Positions 44,349 to 54,084 of a DNA stretch of 64,000 nt are shown here, in pieces. The stretch is taken from the NCBI GenBank assembly GCA_050789445.1, contig JAILXR010000001.1, positions 186,001 through 250,000 on the forward strand. Direction: 5' to 3'. The notes beneath the pieces were generated by a model that did not search any database, had not been told where the DNA came from, and saw only the letters and a list, made by a program, of their open reading frames with translations. Source of the stretch: JAWSVE01 sp050789445. GTDB taxonomy: Bacteria > Pseudomonadota > Gammaproteobacteria > Pseudomonadales > Cellvibrionaceae. Each line of letters starts with the position of its first letter. The stretch's first letter is position 1. Both the position numbers and the translations under genes were made by a program.

Positions 44349-45461
44349 GTGACAGAAATAGACAAAAAAAGCCCAACACAACAACTACATAACATTGGCC
44401 AACGCTTGTGGCTCGATAATATAACGCGAGATATGTTGAATAATGGCACGCTTGAAAATTACATTAATACATTGACGATTACAGGGCTCACATCTAACCC
44501 CTCGATTTTTGAACAGGCCGTTAAAAATAGCAGCGTTTACGATGAAGCAATTATCAAAAAATCAATTCCTGATAAAACATTGTCGTCGGAAGAGTTGGAA
44601 GAAATATTTTTTGATTTGGCCATTGATGATTTAGGTCGAGCGGCTGATTTTTTTAAACCCATGTATGAAACTAGCGATGGTTTAGATGGATGGGTGTCGT
44701 TAGAAGTGTCGCCGTTACTAGCGAATGACGCCGATACAACTCAACGAGCGGCTGTTTCTTTGCATAAACGAGCTAACCGCGCCAATTTATTTATCAAAAT
44801 TCCCGGCACAAAAGCGGGAATAGTCGCCATTGAAGAAACAATTTATTCCGGAATCCCTGTCAATGTGACTTTATTATTTTCAGTCGAACATTATGTCGCT
44901 GCTGCCGAAGCCTATATGCGAGGGATTGAACGTCGGTTATCAGAGAACCTTGATCCCAACGTTGCTTGTGTCGCGTCATTATTTATAAGTCGCTGGGATG
45001 TAGCCGCAAATAAAGAAATGCCAAAGGCACTAAAAAACCGACTGGGTATTAATGTCGCGTTGAAAGCGTATAAAACGTATTGTGAGTTACTGGAAAGTGA
45101 ACGTTGGCAGAAGTTGTCGTCTGCAGGTGCGTTGCCACAGCGCTTATTGTGGGCGAGTACGGGTACGAAAGACCCAGAAGCTTCAGATGTGATGTACGTA
45201 GAGGCGTTAGAGACACCGAACACAATCAATACATTACCAGAAAAAACGCTGCTGGCTTTTGCTGATCACGGAGAAATCGTGGACACCTTAAAGAGCGATT
45301 TAAATAGCGTAGAAAATACGCTCTCTGAATTTGCTAACGCAGGTATTGACGTAAATGCACTTGCAGCGAAACTGCAAGAGGAAGGAACCGTTGCTTTTGT
45401 TAAATCGTGGCACGAGCTTTTAGCCTGTATCGCGTCTAAAACAGCAGCATTAACTGAGTAA
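44349..45461 (+). CDS. tal: Transaldolase
   Basis: Pentose-phosphate enzyme that transfers a dihydroxyacetone unit through a Schiff-base lysine. 370 residues, longer than E. coli TalB (about 317) and like the cyanobacterial/actinobacterial type that is often found with glucose-6-phosphate dehydrogenase or its OpcA-type partners. Motifs: GLTSNPSIFEQAV near residue 50, SLEVSPLLA, LFIKIPGTKAG (active-site Lys), GIPVNVTLLFSVEHY and LLWASTGTKDP. Start is GTG with AGAGG seven bases upstream. It is monocistronic and ends at a very strong terminator. Confidence 0.95.
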   Translation: MTEIDKKSPTQQLHNIGQRLWLDNITRDMLNNGTLENYINTLTITGLTSNPSIFEQAVKNSSVYDEAIIKKSIPDKTLSSEELEEIFFDLAIDDLGRAADFFKPMYETSDGLDGWVSLEVSPLLANDADTTQRAAVSLHKRANRANLFIKIPGTKAGIVAIEETIYSGIPVNVTLLFSVEHYVAAAEAYMRGIERRLSENLDPNVACVASLFISRWDVAANKEMPKALKNRLGINVALKAYKTYCELLESERWQKLSSAGALPQRLLWASTGTKDPEASDVMYVEALETPNTINTLPEKTLLAFADHGEIVDTLKSDLNSVENTLSEFANAGIDVNALAAKLQEEGTVAFVKSWHELLACIASKTAALTE

Positions 45462-45498
45462 TAGGTTTAATCTGTCTTTTAGAAAGATTAAAGGCAGA

Positions 45499-45539
45499 AA
45501 GAAAGTCAGAAAAAATTGAATATTTTTTCTGACTTTCTT
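45499..45539. terminator. Strong bidirectional terminator
   Basis: A perfect 18-bp stem (45499-45516 with 45522-45539) and a five-base loop lie between the convergent tal and RND-permease genes. The stem holds A6/T6 runs, and A/T tracts continue on the right side. Confidence 0.85.
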
Positions 45540-45570
45540 AAAAATTTTTCATGCGCACTGGCTGGGCTTA

Positions 45571-48500
45571 CTAAGAATCTAAAATTTTATTTTGTTTTTC
45601 TTTATTTTCGCCAAACTGCAACACAAAAACGGTGAGAGCGGGAAGTGTTGTTAATGTCACAATCGTCGCGCCAATAATCCCTGCCATCACAATAATGCCA
45701 ACACCACGATAGAGCTCGCTACCTGCACCTGGTAGAAATACTAGGGGAGCTAATCCGCAAATAGTCGTAATTGTAGAAATGGTGATAGGTTGTAGCCGCG
45801 ACTCAACCGCTTCATTCACTGCTGCCAATGCATCCATTCCCATTTCTTTCATATTAGAAATCGAGCGATGTACGATAAGAATTGGATTGTTGACAACCGT
45901 CCCCATCAAAATTAAAAAACCCAACATGGAAATCATATCAAACGGTTGATGTGTTCCACCTAATCCTAGTGATTGAGTTGTTTGAGTGGTGAGATTCATT
46001 AACCATAAACCGGCAATACCACCAGCAATTCCTAACGGAATCGTTAACATGATTAATAATGGATAACCCCAATGGGTAAAAATCGCTACCATTAATAAAT
46101 AAATAATAATCATCGCGATAAAATAATTACTGGTCAGCGCTGTACGAGTTGATTGTAATTGGTCCGCTGCTCCCGAAATCGTCATGCTGATATCGGCGGG
46201 AATTCCTCCCGTATCGCGTAAGTATTTCACAACATCCCGCCGAACAATTTCAACGCCGGTTTCTAACGCAATATCAGAAGGTGGAATAATATCTAATGTG
46301 ACAGTACGCCGACCATCAACGCGATTAATGCTGCTAGTATCTACGGTCTCTTCAATATTGGCTAAAGCTGATAAAGGTAACACTGTTCCCTGCGGTGTAT
46401 AGATGGGCATTTTATTTAAGGCGTCGAGATCAGTGGTTGGTCCGCTACTACTGTATAAATAAATATCGATTTTATTATCAGCCATAAAAAACTCATCGAC
46501 GAAAGCGCCATCAGTCAAAGCCGCCACAGTAAAACCAATATCTTGCGTAGTCATTCCCAGTTCAGCAGCCCGATCCCAGTCGGGTCTTATTTGTATCAGC
46601 GGTTGAGCCAGTGTCAGTGAAGAAGGTTGTGATTGGATTCGTGGATTATCCATCACCTCTTTTGCTCGACGATAAATCGTTAATGCCGCTTTATAAATGC
46701 CATCTAACTCCGGACCAGAGATGCGTAAATTAACCGCGCGTGTACCGCCGCTATTACCAGAAATAATAGAACCGCGCGAAACAAACGAACGCATTCCCGG
46801 GTACCCTTCAAACTTTATTGCGAGTGCCGCCATTAACTCGTTCACTTGGTTGGGATCTTTGGGCTCAGCAATGATTCGCACATTGCTGTTACTAATTCCC
46901 ATATTGATATAACGCATGGCAGGCACATCAATATCACCACGTGTAAAGTCTTCTGGTTCTGCTTTAGTATAAGGTAAAAAATATTCGTGAATCTCGTGGC
47001 CTATGACCGACATAGTTCCCAAGTTATAACCTGGAGGGGCATTCATACGCGCAAAAATTTTTGCTTCTTCGCCTTCCGGTAAATATTCCGCTGGCGGCGT
47101 GAGAAAGAAAATAATTAATCCACTGACAATCACTGAGCCAAAAATACATATTGTTCTTCGTTGAGTGGTGGCGATTAGCCATCGAATTTTTTCGATCACC
47201 TTAATACGTAATGCTTCACCGGGTATTGCTTTGTTCGGATTATTTGTTGAGTTAGGATCACCTAAATCAAAATTGGCGGCAGCAGCGGGGATAACCGTTA
47301 TTGCAACTAACATCGATATCATGATCGAAGACGAAACGGCAATGGCAATATCGGAATACAGTTGGCCTGCTTCTTCGGTAATAAAAACGACTGGCAAAAA
47401 AACCATGACAGTAGTAAGGGTAGAAGCGAGTATGGCAGGCCATACTTTTTGCACGCCAGTGACTGCGGCTTGAAAACGATCTAAGCCGCGTCGCCGTTCT
47501 AACTGAATACTTTCGAGCACTACAATACTATTGTCGAGCGTCATTCCAATCGCAAATGCAATTCCCGCAAGAGAAATAACATTAATAGTGCGTCCTGCAA
47601 TTAACAATCCAAGAAAAGCGGCAATGGTACAAATCGGTATTCCCACAACACCGATAAATGTTGTTCGCATCGAACGAAGAAAAATAAACATGACAAGGGT
47701 TGCGAATACCGCTCCCAGTATTAAATTTTTCCACACGTTGCGTACAGAGGCTTCAACATAAACAACATCATCCGCAGTCCATAATAATTCCATCCCTGCG
47801 GGATTTAATACATCAATATTGACTTTATCGACCTGTTTCATCATCGCTTCTTTAATCTGAAGTACGTTTGATCCTGTTTCACGCCTGACTGAAATTGCTA
47901 TGACCGGATTGCCATTAATAATAGATTCATTAGTAATTTTAAAGTGATCTGTTTCTATATCGGCAACATCACCGAGGCGGATAACAGAATTGCCCCGTTG
48001 CGCTAAAATTAATTGCGGGAGTTCTTCAACTTCTTCAAAACGGCCGATAGTACGTAACAAATACCGTCGTTTACCGCTTTCAACTTCGCCACCAGAAACA
48101 TCACGGTTACGACTGCGAATCACATTTCGAACGTCGCTAAGCGCAATACCGCGTTGCGCTAATTTTTCAGGATCAATACGAATTTGAATTTGTCGCTCTG
48201 CGCCACCTTGAATATCAACTTCCGATACGCCCGGTACACTCGACATTTGTGTGCGTACATTGTCGATAATAAAATCACGCATTAAATCCATATCAAGATT
48301 GCGAGGATTACCTTCTAAGGGCGCAACACGAAAATACATAAATGCATTGTTGGAAAATGAGCTGGCAAAAACACGAGGTTGATCGACATTTTCAGGATAG
48401 CTTGGCACTTGGCTCAAGGCGTTTTGCACGCGGATGAGCGTTTCTGTCATGTCTATACCAAAAGGAAATTCTAATTGAATGCGTGATGAACCACTGTTAG

Positions 48501-48744
48501 CGCGAGAAGTTAACTGAATTAAATTGGGTAGATTGCGTAAATATTCTTCTTGTTCAATCACTAATTCTTTTTCAACATCTTGCGGCGTTGCACCAGGCCA
48601 GCGAGTGATAACTGAGATAGTACGTACTTCTAAATCAGGAATCATTTGCACAGGAATTCGAATGGCTGCAAGAATACCAAGCACACAAATGATGAGTACG
48701 GTAACAGTCACTAAAGTGCCGTGACGAATAATATGTTGAAACAT
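45571..48744 (-). CDS. RND-family efflux permease
   Basis: AcrB/MexB superfamily proton-driven exporter. About 1057 residues from the ATG at 48744; an upstream TTG is less supported. Topology is typical: helix 1, a large periplasmic porter domain (about residues 35-335), a helix block with FAIGMTLDNSIVVLESI and RGLDRFQAAVTG...ASTLTTVMVFLP, a second periplasmic domain, and the final block GFLILMGTVVNNPILIVHRSI. The helix-4 acidic residue (GMTLDNSIVVLE) of the proton relay is present. It is cotranscribed with the adaptor gene 110 bp upstream. No outer-membrane channel gene is adjacent, so it may use a TolC-type protein encoded elsewhere. Cargo unknown. Confidence 0.92.
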   Translation of the reverse strand: MFQHIIRHGTLVTVTVLIICVLGILAAIRIPVQMIPDLEVRTISVITRWPGATPQDVEKELVIEQEEYLRNLPNLIQLTSRANSGSSRIQLEFPFGIDMTETLIRVQNALSQVPSYPENVDQPRVFASSFSNNAFMYFRVAPLEGNPRNLDMDLMRDFIIDNVRTQMSSVPGVSEVDIQGGAERQIQIRIDPEKLAQRGIALSDVRNVIRSRNRDVSGGEVESGKRRYLLRTIGRFEEVEELPQLILAQRGNSVIRLGDVADIETDHFKITNESIINGNPVIAISVRRETGSNVLQIKEAMMKQVDKVNIDVLNPAGMELLWTADDVVYVEASVRNVWKNLILGAVFATLVMFIFLRSMRTTFIGVVGIPICTIAAFLGLLIAGRTINVISLAGIAFAIGMTLDNSIVVLESIQLERRRGLDRFQAAVTGVQKVWPAILASTLTTVMVFLPVVFITEEAGQLYSDIAIAVSSSIMISMLVAITVIPAAAANFDLGDPNSTNNPNKAIPGEALRIKVIEKIRWLIATTQRRTICIFGSVIVSGLIIFFLTPPAEYLPEGEEAKIFARMNAPPGYNLGTMSVIGHEIHEYFLPYTKAEPEDFTRGDIDVPAMRYINMGISNSNVRIIAEPKDPNQVNELMAALAIKFEGYPGMRSFVSRGSIISGNSGGTRAVNLRISGPELDGIYKAALTIYRRAKEVMDNPRIQSQPSSLTLAQPLIQIRPDWDRAAELGMTTQDIGFTVAALTDGAFVDEFFMADNKIDIYLYSSSGPTTDLDALNKMPIYTPQGTVLPLSALANIEETVDTSSINRVDGRRTVTLDIIPPSDIALETGVEIVRRDVVKYLRDTGGIPADISMTISGAADQLQSTRTALTSNYFIAMIIIYLLMVAIFTHWGYPLLIMLTIPLGIAGGIAGLWLMNLTTQTTQSLGLGGTHQPFDMISMLGFLILMGTVVNNPILIVHRSISNMKEMGMDALAAVNEAVESRLQPITISTITTICGLAPLVFLPGAGSELYRGVGIIVMAGIIGATIVTLTTLPALTVFVLQFGENKEKQNKILDS

Positions 48745-48854
48745 ATTGAATTCTCTTTTTATCTTACGCAGCAAGTATTTTTATTAGAACTTAGTTATGC
48801 GGTTTGGCTGTTTACAATTCGTGATCTAAAACAATAAAATGACGAATAGATTTT

Positions 48855-49949
48855 TTATTGTTCTGCTTCAATCGAAATGTGTTCGACGATGTTGACTGAT
48901 TGACCAGGCTGAAGTGCTTCATTGCCTCTCGTTACGATGAGATCGCCCGCTTTTAAACCACTTTTTATTTCAACTTTTCCAGCAGAACTCACTCCTAACG
49001 TAATAGGTTGTTCTTCCACGATAGGCTCATCACCAGTTTGATTCACTTTCCAAACGATGGTTCTTCCATCTGAGTAGCGGATAATCGCGTCTCTGGGAGC
49101 TAAGACACCTTGTTCGGAGGCGTGTAATTGAAGAACACCACTTGTAGACATGCCACTGGTGATGTGTGGGTTTGTATTATTTAAAATCGCCCGCAGTAAA
49201 AAGGTTCGAGCATTGGGATTGTTAACCGGAACCGTGCTGAGTATGGTTGCTGAATAATTTTCTTGAGGTGCTGCATCAAAACGAACATTAATTTTCGCAT
49301 TATTGTTTAAGCGAGGATAAATATCTTGAGGCACTTGAAAATCCAATCGCAAATTTTTTGTGGCGACCAATTCAAGAACTTGTTTACCCGGCGAGACCCA
49401 TTCACCTTGCTCCGTTAATTTTTGGCTGATAACGCCAGCGAAGGGCGCTCGGACTTGATGGCGTTTAAGTTCGGCCGATCGCTGGTTAACTTCTGCCATA
49501 GCTCGGTCAACAGCCGCTTTTGTAATTGAGAGTTGGGATTCACGTGCTCTTATTTCAGTGGCCGCTATATTATTTTGTTTGACAAGAGGGCGAGCTTCGT
49601 CAACTTTTCTTTTTGCCTCCTGCTGTGACGCCTGAGCACTTTCGAGTGAAGCACGTGCTCCTTGTAATGCAATTCTTGCCAGCTCCGAATCTAACTCTAT
49701 GAGTAAAGTCCCTGGTTCCACCTGTGCACCGACATCGACATGTAATGTTTCAACTAAACCAGATACAGCTGCCGACAGAGTCGCTATTTGCGGGGAGGTC
49801 ACAGTACCTGTCAGTGGTATATCTTCAGTGAGATTCGCCGTTATTGCCTTGGTAACAGACACGGGAACAGATTCTGCTGAAGCAAATGATACGGTGCTTA
49901 TTAATAAGACTGGTAATAAGACGTTAAAAGGAATTAAACGTTGGATCAT
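48855..49949 (-). CDS. RND efflux periplasmic adaptor protein
   Basis: About 364 residues from the ATG at 49949: signal peptide ending near SFASAE, barrel-sandwich (lipoyl-like) halves (LSAAVSGLVETLHVDVGAQVEPGTLLIELD and HQVRAPFAGVISQKLTEQGEWVSPG), a central helical hairpin (about residues 100-165), a beta-barrel domain and a membrane-proximal domain. There is no lipobox, so it is probably held by the permease. First gene of the pump operon. Confidence 0.92.
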   Translation of the reverse strand: MIQRLIPFNVLLPVLLISTVSFASAESVPVSVTKAITANLTEDIPLTGTVTSPQIATLSAAVSGLVETLHVDVGAQVEPGTLLIELDSELARIALQGARASLESAQASQQEAKRKVDEARPLVKQNNIAATEIRARESQLSITKAAVDRAMAEVNQRSAELKRHQVRAPFAGVISQKLTEQGEWVSPGKQVLELVATKNLRLDFQVPQDIYPRLNNNAKINVRFDAAPQENYSATILSTVPVNNPNARTFLLRAILNNTNPHITSGMSTSGVLQLHASEQGVLAPRDAIIRYSDGRTIVWKVNQTGDEPIVEEQPITLGVSSAGKVEIKSGLKAGDLIVTRGNEALQPGQSVNIVEHISIEAEQ

Positions 49950-49964
49950 ACGAAGCTCAATCAA

Positions 49965-50203
49965 ATAGTTTATTAATTATTATTGTAGTTATCGTTGTAA
50001 ATATTACTTGATAGGGCTCAACTAACCCAGCGAAATAGCATTACATAACATATAGAGTGAAGAGTTTTGATCTCTGTAATACAAATAGGTTCAATTTTAG
50101 GGCAGGGTGTTGGGATGTGTAGATGATGTTGAGATAATTTGCTAATTATAAGGTCGGCTTATTATGGAGGGGGAAAGTGCTGCAATAATATTTAAGCGTG
50201 AAA
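49965..50203. other. Intergenic region before the efflux adaptor
   Basis: About 240 bp upstream of the pump operon and downstream of the CHASE2 gene. AT-rich; I see no gene or clear hairpin. It probably holds the pump promoter. Confidence 0.4.
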
Positions 50204-52984
50204 TTATTGTGAATTAGCTCGTAACCTAGAGCCAAGTATAGGCGGTGAGAATTTTTTGAATTCTGAAAAAGGCATGGGTCTTGCGTACAGGTAGCCTTGT
50301 CCCAAATCACAATTGGCATCGATTAAAAAATTGTTTTCAGTCTCAGTTTCAATACCCTCAGCGACTACTGTCATTCCTAATTCGTGAGCCATTTTTATTG
50401 TTGATAAAACAATGAGTTGTTTATCTTTATCTTTATCTATATTGGAGATAAAGCCGCGATCTATTTTTAATTCAGATGCTTGTAAATCTTTCAGGTAGCT
50501 TAGAGATGAGTAGCCTGTTCCGTAATCGTCAACAGAAACTTCAATGCCTTGCGCTCTAAGTTTATCTAGGTTTTTTAAAGAACGTTGCCAGTTATCACTA
50601 AAATAGGTTTCTGTGATCTCAAAAGTGATGTCAAAGTAATGGTTTGAATTTTTTATTCTGTAGATGAGTTCTTCTAAAAAATTATTGTTACCGATTAGTC
50701 CAACAGATAAATTTATAGACACTTTTTTAGGTAATTGGTACTTTTTCCATTCAGGTTCTAATGATAACACTTTAGTGATGACCCAGAGCGTTAAGGGCGC
50801 AATAAGGCTGCTTTTTTCAGCAGTTTCAATAAGTGTTGCAATATTAATTGATGGGTCCCAATTGTGCTGTGTTCGGAGTAGTACTTCACAACTCATAAAT
50901 GTTGAGGTTTTCATATCGTATTTTGGTTGAAAAGCTAGTTCGAACTCTGAGCGACGTAATGTTTTTCTTATCGCACCGAGTATAGATAACCTATCAAGTT
51001 TTGATGCTTCTTCTTCAACACTCCAATCAAATGCTAAGCCTTTTCGTCGCGCTGTAATAAGTGCAGTGTTAGATCGGCGAATTAAGCTTTCAATGTCGTC
51101 GTCTTGTCCAGTAAGCGCTGAAAGGCCTAAGTGGCAAAAAATTTCAATGTTATTGTCATTCACAAAAAAATCTTGGTTTAGATCAGAAGAGAGATTACTT
51201 GCTAATTGATTGATCTGTTCAATATTTTTGTTATCGATGAGAATAGCCAGTTCGCTTTTATCGATTCGGCTTATGATTGAATGATCAGGGATTGTTTGTG
51301 TGACCCGTTTAATGATGTTCTGTAGTACTTGATCGGCAACCGTGTGTCCATGGTGCGATATCACGTCATTAAAGTATTCAATATCGACTCTTACCAAATA
51401 GCAATTTTCAAAGGTGTTTGATTTTTCTTTAAAGATAGAGAAAAATTTTTCACGATTCATAAGCCCTGTAGTCTTGTCATATTCTAGTGCATATTTAAGT
51501 TGGGCTTCTTTCTCTTTTCTTTCTTCTAGGCTTCGTATTGCGAGGGTGAAGTTTTTTTCATTCGTTGAATCAATAGGGCTAATGCATATTTCAACAGGAA
51601 TCTCCATGTTGTTAATGTTCTTTAGTGTTGAATCAAAAGGTTTTTTATGGATGTCTAAATTATCTATTTCATTAATAGGTAAAAAAATATTAATAGGCTT
51701 TCCAATTAATTTTTCGCCTGCACAAGAAAAAATATCCCGGCTGCGAGGATTGGCGCTAAAAATTATTCCTTTTTCATTAACACATAAGATACATTCATTT
51801 GAGGCCAAAAAAATGCTATCCAGAAGTTTGTTGCGGTTGCTTAATGCAACTTGCAAAACAATTTTTTGAATTAAATTTTCATCAAGCTGTAGAATTAAGT
51901 TTGATAGATAGACGGCTACAATAATTGAGGCAATAGGGAATATGGGAATTATTAATTTTAGATGATGATAAAAGAAATAATGTAAAGGTAGTAGGGAAAA
52001 AAATAAAGTAGCCCCTAAGGTAATGCCTTTGGCCCAATGTATCGGCTTAAAACAAAAATAGCATAGCAAAGCCAATAGAAGAAGTAATACAAAGCTAGCA
52101 GCAGACGATAGTGAATATAACCCACCTCGCTCTAATGTTTTAACAGCTAAAGCATGAAGTACAACGCCAGGAACTGCTTGAACAACAGGAGCGGGCATGA
52201 TATCCCCAAGTTCTATAGCTGTTGACCCAATTAAGACATGCATGCCTTTGAACTGATTTGGTCTAATGCTTTGGTTCAATAAATCGATGACCGATAAATA
52301 ATTAAAAGAGTTTGCCGGAATTGAATAATCGATAATAGTGGAGCTAATATTACTTTGAATAATGGCATTCCAAGCACTGCGATATTGCTTTCCTTCCCAA
52401 TTGAAACCGCTGGTAACTTCTCTCACAAGCCCGTCATCAGATGGCCTTATGTTGACAGCCACATGTTCAATATTATCAGCCGATTGAAATATAGGCCGCC
52501 TGATTGATAGTGTGTTACTGTTTGTTGATGTTTTTTGTAAAAATGCAGGAAGCCTGATGGGGATGGTTTTAGATGTTTTTTGAATTGTTTGGCCGAGTTT
52601 TCGATCGTCTTGAGGGTTGTTTGAAGAGGAACTAAAGTCAACGTCTATAAAGATGCTACTTGCATTTCCGGCTGACAGCTTTTTGAGAATGTCACTGTAG
52701 ACATTTCGGTTCCATGGCCAGTTATCAATTGCGTTAATACTTTTTGAGTCAATTTCTACAATTAAAATATTTGATTTGTAGTTTGGATTTTCTGAAGACT
52801 CTTGTTTAGTTTTGTCGACGTTTAAAAAATCAATTTGAAAATTTAAAAAATTGTCCCACAAGACATTTTCAAATTTATTAAATACGCCGTTAAACCAAAA
52901 TAGAAGTACTGCCATCACAAAGACAGGTGCTAATAAAATTCTCCAGAAATGATTTTTAGACGGCTTTGATTGGGGGCTTTCCAA
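50204..52984 (-). CDS. CHASE2-PAS-GGDEF-EAL membrane c-di-GMP protein
   Basis: 926 residues. One N-terminal helix (about 15-35), a periplasmic CHASE2 sensor (about 55-290, with ILIVEIDSKSINAIDNWPWNR), three helices (about 295-375), a PAS-like domain (about 395-485), GGDEF (about 500-660) and EAL (about 680-920). The GGDEF signature is degenerate (RIDKSELAIL near residue 575), so cyclase activity is unlikely. The EAL domain keeps catalytic positions: E in CEVLLR, N in SINLSVGL, E in FEITET, DD in VDDYGTG, K in LKIDRGF, and E in VAEGIE. It is predicted to be a c-di-GMP phosphodiesterase driven by a periplasmic signal. TTG start. It lies 26 bp after the FecR gene, so the two are probably cotranscribed. 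Confidence 0.88.
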   Translation of the reverse strand: MESPQSKPSKNHFWRILLAPVFVMAVLLFWFNGVFNKFENVLWDNFLNFQIDFLNVDKTKQESSENPNYKSNILIVEIDSKSINAIDNWPWNRNVYSDILKKLSAGNASSIFIDVDFSSSSNNPQDDRKLGQTIQKTSKTIPIRLPAFLQKTSTNSNTLSIRRPIFQSADNIEHVAVNIRPSDDGLVREVTSGFNWEGKQYRSAWNAIIQSNISSTIIDYSIPANSFNYLSVIDLLNQSIRPNQFKGMHVLIGSTAIELGDIMPAPVVQAVPGVVLHALAVKTLERGGLYSLSSAASFVLLLLLALLCYFCFKPIHWAKGITLGATLFFSLLPLHYFFYHHLKLIIPIFPIASIIVAVYLSNLILQLDENLIQKIVLQVALSNRNKLLDSIFLASNECILCVNEKGIIFSANPRSRDIFSCAGEKLIGKPINIFLPINEIDNLDIHKKPFDSTLKNINNMEIPVEICISPIDSTNEKNFTLAIRSLEERKEKEAQLKYALEYDKTTGLMNREKFFSIFKEKSNTFENCYLVRVDIEYFNDVISHHGHTVADQVLQNIIKRVTQTIPDHSIISRIDKSELAILIDNKNIEQINQLASNLSSDLNQDFFVNDNNIEIFCHLGLSALTGQDDDIESLIRRSNTALITARRKGLAFDWSVEEEASKLDRLSILGAIRKTLRRSEFELAFQPKYDMKTSTFMSCEVLLRTQHNWDPSINIATLIETAEKSSLIAPLTLWVITKVLSLEPEWKKYQLPKKVSINLSVGLIGNNNFLEELIYRIKNSNHYFDITFEITETYFSDNWQRSLKNLDKLRAQGIEVSVDDYGTGYSSLSYLKDLQASELKIDRGFISNIDKDKDKQLIVLSTIKMAHELGMTVVAEGIETETENNFLIDANCDLGQGYLYARPMPFSEFKKFSPPILGSRLRANSQ

Positions 52985-53010
52985 GAGTTGTTTCCAGTTT
53001 TTAGATTAAA

Positions 53011-54084
53011 TTATCCATCAACGTTGTCTTTGTTATTGTTTCCGTTGTTTCCGTTGTTTCCGTTGTTGCCGTTGTTTCCGTTGTTGCCGTTGTTCCCATT
53101 GTTGCCATTGTTCCCGTTGTTGCCATTGTTCCCGTTGTTGCCATTATTCCCGTTGTTCCCTTTATCATTTTTCTCTTTTGCGGCAGCAGCTGTTGCAAGA
53201 CCCTGCATTCCTGCCATACCTGAAGCGGTATTGCCTATACCGTTATTGCTAAATACCTTGTCTCCATTTCGGTTATTGTTTGAAGAGTTATTTTCTTTTG
53301 ATTGTGCGATCTCTGCAATGGGATTAATAGTTCCGGTCGTTACGTTTAATGGAGAATTATCTTTTTGAGCTTTAACTGTATTGCCAGTTTGTATTCGTCG
53401 TAAGCTATTTTTATTTGAAGAAGAGACAACACCAGAAGTGGTGCTAGGCGTTTCATTGATCGCAAGTGAATCAGCGCCAATGACATCGCCTGGTAGCATC
53501 ATTTGAATGTCGCCTGACCGTAAATCTTCAATTTGTAACGACCCTTCTTGGAGGGTTACTGTTGATGAATTTTCATTTCCAACAATAACAAAGCGTGTGC
53601 CTTTTACCGTTGCAGCTAAAAATGGAGTTTCTACAACAAATTCATCAGGGTTTCTTTCAATTTTATAGATGACTGTTCCAAACCATTGCATGACTCGGTC
53701 AACCATATTTAGAGATCTGGATCCTTCAGAAGATATTTCTATATGGCTATTCTCTTGTACTGAGAATTGTGATTCTCCTTGAGATAGGACAGCAGTACTG
53801 TTTTCAGTTGTTTTGATTTCTAATGGTAACGTGAGTTTTGACGTTGCTGTTAGTTTGTTCCAGTCATTTGCTCCTGATTGCCGATATTCAACGTTACCCT
53901 CAAGGCTTTCTGTCATAAGGAGATCAGTTTCACTTGCAATAGACAAATTACCTAAGCTAAAGAAGAGAGCTAAAAAAACAAACCGATAAAATATTCCATG
54001 ACAATGTCTTTTCGTTTTCAAGTAAGACTGTACCGTGATTTTGGCAAGGTATCGAGATATTGGCACCAAGTGATTTGAAAACAT
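53011..54084 (-). CDS. FecR-domain periplasmic protein with C-terminal Asn-Asn-Gly repeat
   Basis: 357 residues. A basic N-region leads to a signal peptide ending near SIASETD. The FecR domain (about residues 85-190) shows VVETPFLAATVKGTRFVIV and GSLQIEDLRSGDIQMMLPGDVI. After an Asn/Ser-rich linker and an alanine-rich patch comes a run of about 14 Asn-Asn-Gly units, ending KDNVDG. It is not adjacent to a sigma factor or TonB receptor, so it is not a classical anti-sigma regulator. The same FecR plus CHASE2 pairing occurs next to two-partner-secretion transporters in other gammaproteobacteria; the divergent gene here is a TpsB. The role of the repeat tail is unknown. Confidence 0.8.
   Translation of the reverse strand: MFSNHLVPISRYLAKITVQSYLKTKRHCHGIFYRFVFLALFFSLGNLSIASETDLLMTESLEGNVEYRQSGANDWNKLTATSKLTLPLEIKTTENSTAVLSQGESQFSVQENSHIEISSEGSRSLNMVDRVMQWFGTVIYKIERNPDEFVVETPFLAATVKGTRFVIVGNENSSTVTLQEGSLQIEDLRSGDIQMMLPGDVIGADSLAINETPSTTSGVVSSSNKNSLRRIQTGNTVKAQKDNSPLNVTTGTINPIAEIAQSKENNSSNNNRNGDKVFSNNGIGNTASGMAGMQGLATAAAAKEKNDKGNNGNNGNNGNNGNNGNNGNNGNNGNNGNNGNNGNNGNNGNNNKDNVDG
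53037..53160 (-). repeat. 9-bp tandem repeat encoding Asn-Asn-Gly
   Basis: About 13-14 copies of a 9-bp unit (plus-strand variants TTGTTTCCG, TTGTTGCCG, TTGTTCCCG, TTGTTGCCA). In the right-hand half the units alternate TTGTTGCCA/TTGTTCCCG, giving an 18-bp higher-order period. Copy-number change would stay in frame and alter only the tail length of the FecR protein. Confidence 0.92.

Noticed and set aside
53037..53160. CRISPR-like array
   Set aside because: The units are 9 bp, contiguous and in frame with a protein; there are no spacers and no cas genes.
52970..53368. Plus-strand open frame rich in Leu-Phe-Pro repeats
   Set aside because: It is the antisense reading of the Asn-Asn-Gly minisatellite of the FecR gene; no independent coding signal.
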